The notes below the pieces were generated by a model that had not been told where the DNA came from, searched no databases, and saw only the letters and a list, made by a program, of their open reading frames with translations. Shown here piece by piece: positions 1-6,289 of a stretch of DNA of 12,044 nt. The stretch is taken from the NCBI GenBank assembly GCA_016787105.1, contig JAEUVI010000363.1, forward strand, positions 1-12,044, given 5' to 3'. This DNA is from Chitinophagaceae bacterium. Lineage in GTDB: Bacteria > Bacteroidota > Bacteroidia > Chitinophagales > Chitinophagaceae. Within the stretch, counting starts at the first letter, position 1, and every line of letters starts with the position of its first letter. The position numbers and the translations under genes were made by a program.

Positions 1-223
1 CTTCTTCCCAGGCTATCATTTGCTGATACTTAGAAACATCAATGCCATGAATGGGATAGCTTTCCGGTATTCCAATTCCGAATTCGGGGTACCGTACAAA
101 TTTTGCCTGCCGGTATATCCACCACCAATATCCAAAATAGATGATAGTGCCCAGAAATACCAGGACTATAAAGATTCGCAGCCATTTTTTAGCTGTGTTT
201 CCTTTTTTTGATCGTTTAGCCAT
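1..223 (-). CDS. GH25-family lysozyme, membrane-anchored (3' part outside window)
   Basis: Reading leftward from the ATG at 223-221, the frame stays open for 74 codons to the window edge, so only the N-terminus is visible. Residues 1-14 are basic (MAKRSKKG then KK), residues 15-36 form one hydrophobic membrane segment ending in a Tyr/Trp-rich stretch, and residues 58-74 read IHGIDVSKYQ then a Trp two residues further on. This matches the N-terminal strand of glycoside hydrolase family 25 (lysozyme, N-acetylmuramidase), where the Asp of GIDVS (here D62) is one of the conserved active-site acids. The layout implies an inner-membrane-anchored enzyme with its catalytic domain in the periplasm, cutting peptidoglycan. 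The remaining catalytic residues lie outside the window, so activity cannot be judged. No TANNTTTG box was found upstream on this strand. The family call rests on one motif plus the typical anchor. Confidence 0.8.
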   Translation of the reverse strand, partial: MAKRSKKGNTAKKWLRIFIVLVFLGTIIYFGYWWWIYRQAKFVRYPEFGIGIPESYPIHGIDVSKYQQMIAWEE

Positions 224-410
224 GAAAACGAAAGGAATATTTTCCGCAATGATACATGTAAATATAAAATAGACATGATTCGGATTATATTTTAAGAAAA
301 CAGCAAGAAAAAAGATTTGTAAATTCGCAATCTGGCAAAAGATTTTTCCTTGCATTCTTTGTATTAACAGTGTTTTTAGTCTTTAAGCTAGATTATGCTG
401 ATTATTAAAT

Positions 411-418
411 TATCTTTG
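411..418 (+). promoter_or_regulatory. Bacteroidota -7 promoter box for the OmpA lipoprotein gene
   Basis: TATCTTTG matches the phylum's TANNTTTG -7 consensus exactly and lies 71 bases before the ATG at 490. This would give a leader of roughly 65 bases. No good TTTG -33 box sits at the usual spacing; the nearest T-rich match is TTTA at 382-385, about 25 bases away. The rest of the 224-489 divergent gap is AT-rich, with no gene or RNA visible. Confidence 0.5.
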
Positions 419-489
419 CCCGCACTCATTAATACATCAGTATATATTGAAGAGGAATGATATTATAAATTACCTAAAAAATTGATTTT

Positions 490-1362
490 ATGAATTTCCG
501 GACTACTGCTGCAGCAGCATTTGTTTCAGTTTTCCTTTTTTCCTGTGTTAGCTCAAAGAAATATAAAGCGGCACAGGCTACTATCTCTGATTGGAACACA
601 AAGTATACACAATTGCAGGCCGATTTGAATAATTGTAACACCGCAAAAACGGATGCGCAGAATAAAAATAATTTACTTCAGAACGAAATTGATGGTCTTA
701 ACAAGCAGATTGCTTTCCTGAAAGAAAACAATACTTCTGCTTTAAAACAACTGCAGGATTTATCAGTTATTTCATCCCAACAAGCAGAAAACATAAAAAA
801 ATCATTGGAAAATATAGGCGCTAAAGATTCTTACATACAATCGCTGCAGGAATCATTGGCAAGAAAAGATTCATTGAACATGGCCCTTGTTATGAACCTG
901 AAAGGAGCTATTGGCAATATGGATGATCAGGATATCAATATCAAAGTTGATAAAGGAGTTGTGTTTATTGATATTTCTGACAAACTTTTATTTAACAGCG
1001 GAAGCTATACTGTAAGCACTAAGGCAAAGGATGTATTGGGTAAAGTAGCCCAGGTATTAAAAAATCAACCAGACATTGAATTCATGGTAGAAGGTCATAC
1101 AGATAATGTGCCTTACCGTGGCAATGGTGTGCTGATTGATAACTGGGATTTAAGTGTTAAACGTTCTACTTCTGTAGTACGGATATTGCAGAAACAATAC
1201 GGACTGGATCCGGCTAAAATGGCAGCTGCAGGCCGTAGTGAATACAAGCCTGTTACTAGCAACGATACAAAAGATGGTAGAGCGGCAAACCGCAGAACAA
1301 GAATTGTGATACTTCCACAGCTCGATCAGTTCTTCCAGCTTCTTGAGCCAGGCAAAAAATAA
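490..1362 (+). CDS. OmpA/MotB-type peptidoglycan-binding lipoprotein with coiled coil
   Basis: A 290-residue protein. Residues 1-18 are a lipoprotein signal peptide with lipobox LFSC and predicted lipidated Cys19. Residues ~24-135 are charged, Gln/Asn/Lys-rich and heptad-like, consistent with a coiled-coil spacer. Residues ~150-280 form the OmpA C-terminal domain: LLFNSGS, GHTDNVP (202-208), NWDLS (218-222) and NRRTRI (267-272). The Asp of NWDLS and the Arg near NRRTRI correspond to the residues that hold the diaminopimelate of peptidoglycan in this family. The protein is inferred to anchor the outer membrane to the cell wall. It is often annotated in Bacteroidota as OmpA or MotB-like, but no flagellar stator membrane segment is present, so a motor role is unlikely. 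It looks monocistronic: a promoter box lies upstream at 411 and a strong terminator directly after it. The specific partner or physiological role cannot be read from the sequence. Confidence 0.9.
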   Translation: MNFRTTAAAAFVSVFLFSCVSSKKYKAAQATISDWNTKYTQLQADLNNCNTAKTDAQNKNNLLQNEIDGLNKQIAFLKENNTSALKQLQDLSVISSQQAENIKKSLENIGAKDSYIQSLQESLARKDSLNMALVMNLKGAIGNMDDQDINIKVDKGVVFIDISDKLLFNSGSYTVSTKAKDVLGKVAQVLKNQPDIEFMVEGHTDNVPYRGNGVLIDNWDLSVKRSTSVVRILQKQYGLDPAKMAAAGRSEYKPVTSNDTKDGRAANRRTRIVILPQLDQFFQLLEPGKK

Positions 1363-1376
1363 AATTATTTACGTTT

Positions 1377-1415
1377 AAAAAAGCCACCAGTAATAAGATG
1401 CTGGTGGCTTTTTTT
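1377..1415 (+). terminator. Strong intrinsic terminator after the OmpA lipoprotein gene
   Basis: An 8-bp GC-rich stem, GCCACCAG (1383-1390) with CTGGTGGC (1401-1408), encloses a 10-base loop. It is flanked by six A and seven T, which extend the stem and supply the U-tract. It starts 14 bases after the stop codon. The A-tract/T-tract symmetry could also allow function on the other strand, but no minus-strand gene ends here. Confidence 0.93.
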
Positions 1416-1682
1416 ATGTCTTTAATGATAAAATGACCAATTTCTTTCAGTAAAACAGAATTTTATTCTTGAAAACAGCGCAGTATGTTTTTTTAATATG
1501 TTAATCGGAATAGAAAAATGTGTGGGTTTGAGTTATGTATAAAAGTATATCGAAAGCTTTATTAGCTTGTTAAGTTTTGGGAGTAGGGAAACAAAGGGGC
1601 AATTTTTTTCGGTTTTAAGGGTAAAAAAAATTAATTTTAAGGAGAGCGCAGCCCTTGGATTGATTATACTAAAAGATAAACT
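1416..1682 (+). other. AT-rich intergenic region upstream of ssb
   Basis: This 267-base stretch (320 bases counting the terminator side) holds no convincing gene. It contains an AT-only inverted repeat, AATTTTTTT (1601-1609) with AAAAAAATT (1624-1632), overlapping a 12-base palindrome AAAATTAATTTT (1627-1638). A purine-rich AAGGAG lies at 1639-1644 but is about 38 bases from the ssb ATG, too far to act as its ribosome site. No exact TANNTTTG box was found; TAAGTTTTG at 1571-1579 is one base too long. The ssb promoter presumably lies here but I cannot place it. Confidence 0.5.
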
Positions 1683-2120
1683 ATGAGAGGCGTAAACAGA
1701 GTAATGCTCATTGGTAACCTGGGGAAAGACCCGGATGTACAATTTCTCGAAGGAAATATTGCTGTTGCGAAATTTCCTCTTGCTACCACTGAAACTTTCA
1801 AAGACAGGTCTGGCAAACTAGTTTCTCAAACAGAATGGCATACAGTAGTGCTATGGCGTGGCCTGGCAGAACTGGCGCAAAAATACCTGCATAAGGGTAG
1901 TCTTGTATACATAGAAGGACGTTTACGTACCCGTAGCTGGGAAGATAAAGAAGGCAACCGAAAATTCGCTACAGAAGTAGTGGGCGATAATCTTATAATG
2001 CTTGATAAAAGAGTTGATGGAACCGGGGCTTCATCCATGCATAATGATTCCGGAATAGAGGGGATGGGTAGCTCAGATGTACCACCTATTGGCGACCCAT
2101 CAGAAAACTTACCGTTTTAA
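1683..2120 (+). CDS. ssb: Single-stranded DNA-binding protein
   Basis: A 145-residue SSB with one OB-fold domain at about residues 1-110. Conserved features include VNRVMLIGNLGKDP near the start, the WHTVVLW strand, LAQKYLHKGSLVYIEG and RSWEDKEGNRKFATEV. A short glycine/serine-rich linker follows, then the acidic-hydrophobic tip ending ENLPF, the Bacteroidota counterpart of the DDDIPF tip that recruits repair and replication partners. It coats single-stranded DNA during replication, repair and recombination as a homotetramer (family knowledge). The ATG at 1683 puts VNRV at the expected distance from the N-terminus. ssb followed by gldE and gldD is a common order in this phylum. A hairpin after the gene may terminate it or belong to the gldE leader. 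Confidence 0.96.
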   Translation: MRGVNRVMLIGNLGKDPDVQFLEGNIAVAKFPLATTETFKDRSGKLVSQTEWHTVVLWRGLAELAQKYLHKGSLVYIEGRLRTRSWEDKEGNRKFATEVVGDNLIMLDKRVDGTGASSMHNDSGIEGMGSSDVPPIGDPSENLPF

Positions 2121-2140
2121 AAGGGTTATCATTAAAATTA

Positions 2141-2148
2141 TACCTTTG
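2141..2148 (+). promoter_or_regulatory. Candidate -7 promoter box for gldE-gldD
   Basis: TACCTTTG matches TANNTTTG exactly, 20 bases after the ssb stop and 66 bases before the proposed gldE TTG start. A TTTT at 2115-2118 is the only -33 candidate, with a somewhat long 22-base spacer. A transcript starting a few bases downstream would begin at or within the left arm of the hairpin at 2155, giving a leader of about 60 bases. Confidence 0.5.
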
Positions 2149-2154
2149 CATTTT

Positions 2155-2198
2155 ATACAGGCAGGCATAATTGTCCTGCCTGTATGATTCTATTTTTT
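2155..2198 (+). terminator. Perfect 11-bp hairpin plus T-run between ssb and gldE
   Basis: ATACAGGCAGG (2155-2165) is an exact inverted repeat of CCTGCCTGTAT (2175-2185) with a 9-base loop. A T-rich run follows at 2191-2198 after a short GATTC spacer. This fits an intrinsic terminator for ssb, though the U-tract starts about 6 bases late. Because a promoter box lies just upstream at 2141-2148, the same hairpin may instead form the 5' end of the gldE-gldD mRNA. Both roles are possible. Confidence 0.6.
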
Positions 2199-2214
2199 AT
2201 CAAAACAATTTGCA

Positions 2215-3621
2215 TTGGATTTTCATTCGGCTTCCGAAAATATTATAGCTAATCTGTCATCTGTTTTTCTTGTAATCAATCTTACGGGCACTGCATTTCT
2301 TGTTTTCCTGCTTGCCGCATTGCTGCTGCTGGTGTTTACTATATCAGGTGCTGAAGTTGCCTTATTTTCTCTAGGCTGGAAGGATATCAATATGCTGAAA
2401 ACAAAACAGCATGCCGGAGCCAAACGTATCATTAACCTGCTGGAAGAAAGAAAAGCTGTCTACACATCAATGCTTATAGCAAATACTTTTTTTAGTATCT
2501 GCATTATATTACTTTCAAATTTCCTGGTTAATGAGTTTATTCCTTTAACGCAGGTGTTCGGTTTTTTTGATACAATCAGCAAAGGCCTTGCGTCGTTCAT
2601 TGTTTTTGTTATCAAAGGTTTGATTATCGCATTCGGCTTGATTTTTTTTGGTAAAATACTTCCTAAGCTATGGGCTACACAGAATAATCTCCGGTTTGCT
2701 TATGGTGCTTCTTTAACAGTAGAGTTGTTACATCTCTTGCTGCGCCGTATTAGTTTGCGGATGGTGGCTGTGGCGGATGGTATAGGAGGACGCTTAGGTG
2801 CTAACCGTTCCCAAATACAAAGCCTGAAAGAACTGGATAGGGAAATTGATGTTGCATCCAATTCACAGGCATCAGAAGAAGAGAAAAATATCCTGAAGGG
2901 CATTGTAAAATTTGGTAACATATCTGTGCGCCAAATCATGCGCAGCAGGCTGGAGATAAATGGAATTGATTACAACAGCTCGTTTGCTGAAGTAGTAAAA
3001 TGGATTGAAGATTTACATTACTCCCGAATACCTGTATATAAAACAAATCTTGATGAAATTGCAGGCATCATTAATACAAAGGACCTGATTCCATTCCTGC
3101 ATGAAAAGAATGATTTTGACTGGCATGTTTTAATGCGTCAACCTTTTTTTGTACCAGAATCAAAGCTGATTGAAGACTTACTAAAGGATTTTCAGGCAAA
3201 ACATATTCATTTTGCAGTTGTAGTAGATGAATTTGGCGGCACCAGTGGTATCGTGACAATGGAAGATGTACTTGAAGAAATAATTGGTGATATAAAAGAC
3301 GAATTTGATGATGAAGAAAACGGCTCTCGCCGGATCGATGAAAATAATTTTGTTTTCGAAGGGCGTACCATGATACACGATGCCTGCAGAATAATGCAGT
3401 TACCTGCAGATACGTTTGATAAAGTAAGAGGCGAAAGCGAATCACTTGCCGGCCTCGTGCTTGAACTTGCAGGTGAATTTCCGGTAGAAAATACTGTAAT
3501 TAAATGCGGTGATTTTGATTTTACTATTTTAGAAACTGATAAGAACCGTATACGACAGGTGAAAGTAACTATTAACAAAAAAGCCACCAAAGCTATTCCA
3601 TCCAATGAAATTAAAAAGTAA
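2215..3621 (+). CDS. gldE: Gliding-motility-associated CNNM/CBS/CorC membrane protein GldE
   Basis: A 468-residue protein in the CorC/HlyC (CNNM) superfamily. Residues ~15-160 form the DUF21/CNNM membrane domain, with hydrophobic segments at about 17-43, 84-105 and 125-150 and the motif SGAEVALFSL (44-53). Two CBS domains follow, at about 240-295 (starting MRSRLEI) and 305-362 (with VVDEFGGTSGIVTMEDVLEEIIG), then a CorC_HlyC domain at about 378-455. Domain order and linkage to gldD identify it as GldE, a protein tied to gliding motility and GldD function in Flavobacterium; transport activity is unproven here. The start is TTG at 2215: the frame is closed by TGA at 2185-2187 and the next in-frame Met is residue 60, inside the membrane domain. 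The 3' end overlaps gldD by 17 bases, implying translational coupling. Lys147 replaces the Glu usually seen in the GE-x-x-PK motif of relatives. Confidence 0.93.
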   Translation: MDFHSASENIIANLSSVFLVINLTGTAFLVFLLAALLLLVFTISGAEVALFSLGWKDINMLKTKQHAGAKRIINLLEERKAVYTSMLIANTFFSICIILLSNFLVNEFIPLTQVFGFFDTISKGLASFIVFVIKGLIIAFGLIFFGKILPKLWATQNNLRFAYGASLTVELLHLLLRRISLRMVAVADGIGGRLGANRSQIQSLKELDREIDVASNSQASEEEKNILKGIVKFGNISVRQIMRSRLEINGIDYNSSFAEVVKWIEDLHYSRIPVYKTNLDEIAGIINTKDLIPFLHEKNDFDWHVLMRQPFFVPESKLIEDLLKDFQAKHIHFAVVVDEFGGTSGIVTMEDVLEEIIGDIKDEFDDEENGSRRIDENNFVFEGRTMIHDACRIMQLPADTFDKVRGESESLAGLVLELAGEFPVENTVIKCGDFDFTILETDKNRIRQVKVTINKKATKAIPSNEIKK

Positions 3622-4213
3622 AAAAACTATTTTTATTACCCTTCTTACGTTATCAGTTTGCTATTCATGCAATAGTGGTTACCATCCGGAAACCAAGAAA
3701 AGGGGCTATTTCAAAATTAATTTTCCCGAGCATAAGTACCAGGTGTTTGACAAACCGGGTTATCCTTATTCTTTTGAATATCCCACTTACTCGGTCATAA
3801 CGAAAGACAGTACTTTTTTTGAAGAAAAGGCAGAGAACGACTGGTGGCTCAATGTCGACCTGCCACAATTCAGCGGTCGTATATATTTAAGCTATAAAGA
3901 AATTGGTGCGAAAAATAAATTTGATTCACTGGTAAATGACGCGTTTACCATGTCGTATAAGCAACATACATATAAAGCATCTGGTATAGAGCCACAACCT
4001 TTTGTTACGCCTAATAATATTGATGGTATTTATTTTACACTATCGGGCAATACGGCTACGGCTAACCAGTTTTTTTTAACGGATTCCACGAAGCATTTTT
4101 TGCGGGGTGCACTCTATTTTTATGCAACGCCCAATGAAGATTCCCTGAGTGTGGTGAATAATTTTGTGAAACAGGATATGCAGCACCTGATAAATACGCT
4201 GAAATGGAAATAA
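3605..4213 (+). CDS. gldD: Gliding motility lipoprotein GldD
   Basis: A 202-residue lipoprotein. A basic start and hydrophobic core (residues 1-21) precede Cys22 in the sequence CYSCNSG; Cys19 is a weaker alternative lipidation site. The mature part carries the GldD pattern: RGYFKINFPEHKY, PYSFEYPTYS, DWWLNVDLPQFSGRIYLSYK and a C-terminal HLINTLKWK. In Flavobacterium johnsoniae GldD is needed for gliding and acts with the Gld proteins linked to the type IX secretion system (family knowledge). Its presence alone does not prove this organism glides, since non-gliding relatives keep the gene. The ATG lies inside gldE, so the pair is almost certainly one transcript. Only a weak hairpin follows the stop. 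Confidence 0.95.
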   Translation: MKLKSKKTIFITLLTLSVCYSCNSGYHPETKKRGYFKINFPEHKYQVFDKPGYPYSFEYPTYSVITKDSTFFEEKAENDWWLNVDLPQFSGRIYLSYKEIGAKNKFDSLVNDAFTMSYKQHTYKASGIEPQPFVTPNNIDGIYFTLSGNTATANQFFLTDSTKHFLRGALYFYATPNEDSLSVVNNFVKQDMQHLINTLKWK

Positions 4214-4217
4214 GAGT

Positions 4218-4235
4218 AGCCCAAACTTGTGGGTT
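4218..4235 (+). terminator. Weak hairpin after gldD
   Basis: A 6-bp stem AGCCCA with TGGGTT (one G-T pair) and a 6-base loop starts 4 bases after the gldD stop. It is followed by TTCTTA rather than a clean U-run. It could be a poor terminator for the ssb-gldE-gldD unit; evidence is thin. Confidence 0.25.
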
Positions 4236-4292
4236 TCTTACCCTTATGAGACTATCCTCTTCTGCTATTTTTTTCTTCTGCTCTCTTAGTAA

Positions 4293-4300
4293 TAACTTTG
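4293..4300 (+). promoter_or_regulatory. -7 promoter box immediately before the DUF3109 gene
   Basis: TAACTTTG matches TANNTTTG exactly and ends only 4 bases before the ATG at 4305. The expected -33 position (about 4270-4273) falls in a T-run, 4268-4274, at a 19-base spacing from it, though without the usual TTTG. Bacteroidota transcripts normally start a few bases after this box, so transcription would begin at or next to the start codon. Confidence 0.5.
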
Positions 4301-4304
4301 AACA

Positions 4305-4895
4305 ATGATAGTGATAGATAATATACTTGTGAGCGATGATGTAGTGGAAAAACAATTTGTTTGCGATCTTTCAAAATGCAAAGGCGGATGCTGCGAAGAA
4401 GGAGATGCAGGTGCTCCGCTTGAAGATGAAGAGCTGGATATTATTATTTCAGTATACGAAGACGTAAAACCATATATCCCTGAAGCGTCACTAATAGAGA
4501 TAGAAAAGAAAGGGAAGTATGTTTATCACAAAGAATTTGGCTGGGTAACACCGACGCTTGGCAGCGATAGTGAAATATGTGTGTATGGTAAGCGGGATGA
4601 AAAAGGAGTAATTAAATGTGCATTTGAGCAGGCGTATTATGATGGTAAGATTTCGTGGAAGAAACCAATCAGTTGTCACTTGTTTCCAATAATAGCGAGT
4701 AAAGGGAAGCACGGTGATTATGAAAAGGTAAATTATGAGCCGCGCCAGAAGCTTTGTAATCCGGCTTGTGGGCTAGGAAAAAAACTAAAAGTACCGGTTT
4801 ACGAATTTCTCAAAGAATCATTGGTAAGAAAATACGGCCAGGAATTTTATGATGTGTTGGAAACAATAGCAAAGAAAAAAGAAAAACAGGATTAG
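4305..4895 (+). CDS. DUF3109 cysteine-rich protein, probable metal or Fe-S binding
   Basis: A 196-residue soluble protein without signal peptide or membrane segment. It belongs to the DUF3109 family, related to YkgJ-type zinc/iron-chelating proteins. Cysteines occur in the clusters expected for the family: C20-x4-C25-x3-CC (29-30) within FVCDLSKCKGGCCEEGDAG, then C92, C105, C124 in SCHLFPI, and C151 and C155 in LCNPACG. These suggest a bound metal or iron-sulfur cluster, but the function is unknown. The start is supported because family members begin with a short MI-type strand about 18 residues before FVCDLSKC. It opens a plus-strand unit: the next gene starts one base after its stop. The neighbouring LutB-type protein also uses cysteine clusters, so a shared redox or cluster-related role is conceivable but not shown. 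Confidence 0.88.
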   Translation: MIVIDNILVSDDVVEKQFVCDLSKCKGGCCEEGDAGAPLEDEELDIIISVYEDVKPYIPEASLIEIEKKGKYVYHKEFGWVTPTLGSDSEICVYGKRDEKGVIKCAFEQAYYDGKISWKKPISCHLFPIIASKGKHGDYEKVNYEPRQKLCNPACGLGKKLKVPVYEFLKESLVRKYGQEFYDVLETIAKKKEKQD

Positions 4896-4896
4896 T

Positions 4897-6276
4897 ATGT
4901 CTGAGCAATCTTCAATATTTGCCACAAAGAGTAAAGAAAAATCCGGTGACCGCGATCACCGGCGTACAATCAACTTTAATATTGGCAAATACAATGCGGT
5001 AGTACCGCAGGGTAAAAGCCAGTTTGCAGAGTTGTCTCAGGCAAGAGAAAGGGCCAAGAATACCAAATGGCGTGCAATTGAAAGCCTGGATTATTACCTT
5101 GAGCTATTTGAAAAAAATATTACAAAGCGCGGTGCAAAAGTTATTTGGGTAGAGAATGCGGAACAGGCGAATGAAGAAATATTGAAAATCTGCAAGGAGA
5201 AAAATTGCCGTACCCTGGTGAAGAGTAAGAGTATGGTAACTGAAGAGATTCATCTTAATGATTTTCTGTCAAAAAATAATATAGAAAGTGTAGAAACTGA
5301 TTTAGGTGAGTACATACAGCAGTTAGACGAAGAGCCTCCTTATCATATAGTAACGCCGGCGATGCACAAAAGTAAAGAGGATGTTGCAAAATTGTTTGCA
5401 GATAAACTTGGAACCGATCCAACATTATCTCCGGAAGAATTAACATTGGTAGCAAGAGAAAAGTTGCGTGAAAAATATGTGCAGGCAGAAGTAGGAATAA
5501 CAGGTGCCAATTTTATTGTTGCAGATATCGGAGCTATCGCTGTTACGGAAAACGAAGGAAATGCGAGATTGAGTTGTGCATGGCCTAAAACACATATCGC
5601 GGTTGTTGGTATTGAAAAGGTGATCCCGTCGATTAATGATCTTGCATTGTTCTGGCCATTGCTGGCTACGTTTGGTACGGGTCAAAGAATTACTTCTTAC
5701 AATACAATTGTTGCCGGTCCGCGGCAGGAAAATGAAACAGATGGACCGGATGATATGTACGTAATATTATTAGATAATGGCCGCACAAACATTCTCGCAA
5801 ATGAAAAATCGAGAGAAAGTTTGTATTGCATTCGTTGCGGTGCTTGTTTGAATGCATGTCCCGTATATAAAAATATTGGCGGTCATAGTTACTCTACTAC
5901 TTATAGCGGTCCTATCGGTGCTGTTATTACCCCGCATCTTCGTGATCTTGGTGAATGGAAACACTTAAGTCATGCTTCTTCTCTTTGTGGCAACTGTACT
6001 GAAGTATGTGCGGTAAAAATTAACCTGCATGAGTTGTTATTGGAAAACCGCCATGAAGCAGCAGAGGAAGGTTTTGCACCATTTGCTGAAAAGATGGCAT
6101 GGAAAATATGGAAAATAGCCATGCTACGCCGTGGCTGGATGAACCTTGCCAATGGAAACATAAAAGGAAAGGTTATCAATTCGATTGGCAAAGCATGGAC
6201 ACGGCACCGCAGCGACCTTGTGTTTCCAAAAAAATCATTTAACCAGCAGTGGAAAGATAAAAAAGGCAGGAGCTGA
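4897..6276 (+). CDS. lutB: LutB-type L-lactate oxidation iron-sulfur protein
   Basis: A 459-residue cytoplasmic protein of the LutB/LldF/YkgF family. A LUD domain spans about residues 65-300, including VKSKSMVTEEIHLN and FIVADIGAIAVTENEGNARL. A ferredoxin-like pair of 4Fe-4S motifs follows: CIRCGACLNACP (C311, C314, C317, C321) and CGNCTEVCAVKINLHELL (C364, C367, C371). The C-terminal region (about 385-459) resembles the LutB tail ending in KSFNQQWK. In Bacillus subtilis LutB works with LutA and LutC to oxidise L-lactate to pyruvate. Neither LutA nor LutC is in this window, so the substrate is uncertain and the symbol denotes the family only. Ala replaces the Pro usual after the third Cys of the second cluster. 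The gene starts one base after the DUF3109 stop, without a clear ribosome site, implying coupling. Confidence 0.88.
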   Translation: MSEQSSIFATKSKEKSGDRDHRRTINFNIGKYNAVVPQGKSQFAELSQARERAKNTKWRAIESLDYYLELFEKNITKRGAKVIWVENAEQANEEILKICKEKNCRTLVKSKSMVTEEIHLNDFLSKNNIESVETDLGEYIQQLDEEPPYHIVTPAMHKSKEDVAKLFADKLGTDPTLSPEELTLVAREKLREKYVQAEVGITGANFIVADIGAIAVTENEGNARLSCAWPKTHIAVVGIEKVIPSINDLALFWPLLATFGTGQRITSYNTIVAGPRQENETDGPDDMYVILLDNGRTNILANEKSRESLYCIRCGACLNACPVYKNIGGHSYSTTYSGPIGAVITPHLRDLGEWKHLSHASSLCGNCTEVCAVKINLHELLLENRHEAAEEGFAPFAEKMAWKIWKIAMLRRGWMNLANGNIKGKVINSIGKAWTRHRSDLVFPKKSFNQQWKDKKGRS

Positions 6277-6289
6277 TTATCTTCATGAA

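Noticed and set aside
20..211. 63-residue plus-strand open frame
   Set aside because: It is antisense to the GH25 N-terminus, whose motif and membrane anchor are clear on the minus strand.
1639..1665. Small leader peptide after the AAGGAG upstream of ssb
   Set aside because: The nearby TTG is followed by one codon and then TGA, so no meaningful peptide is encoded.
3071..3605. Minus-strand open frames of 124 and 132 residues
   Set aside because: They are antisense to the CBS and CorC domains of gldE and show no recognisable motif.
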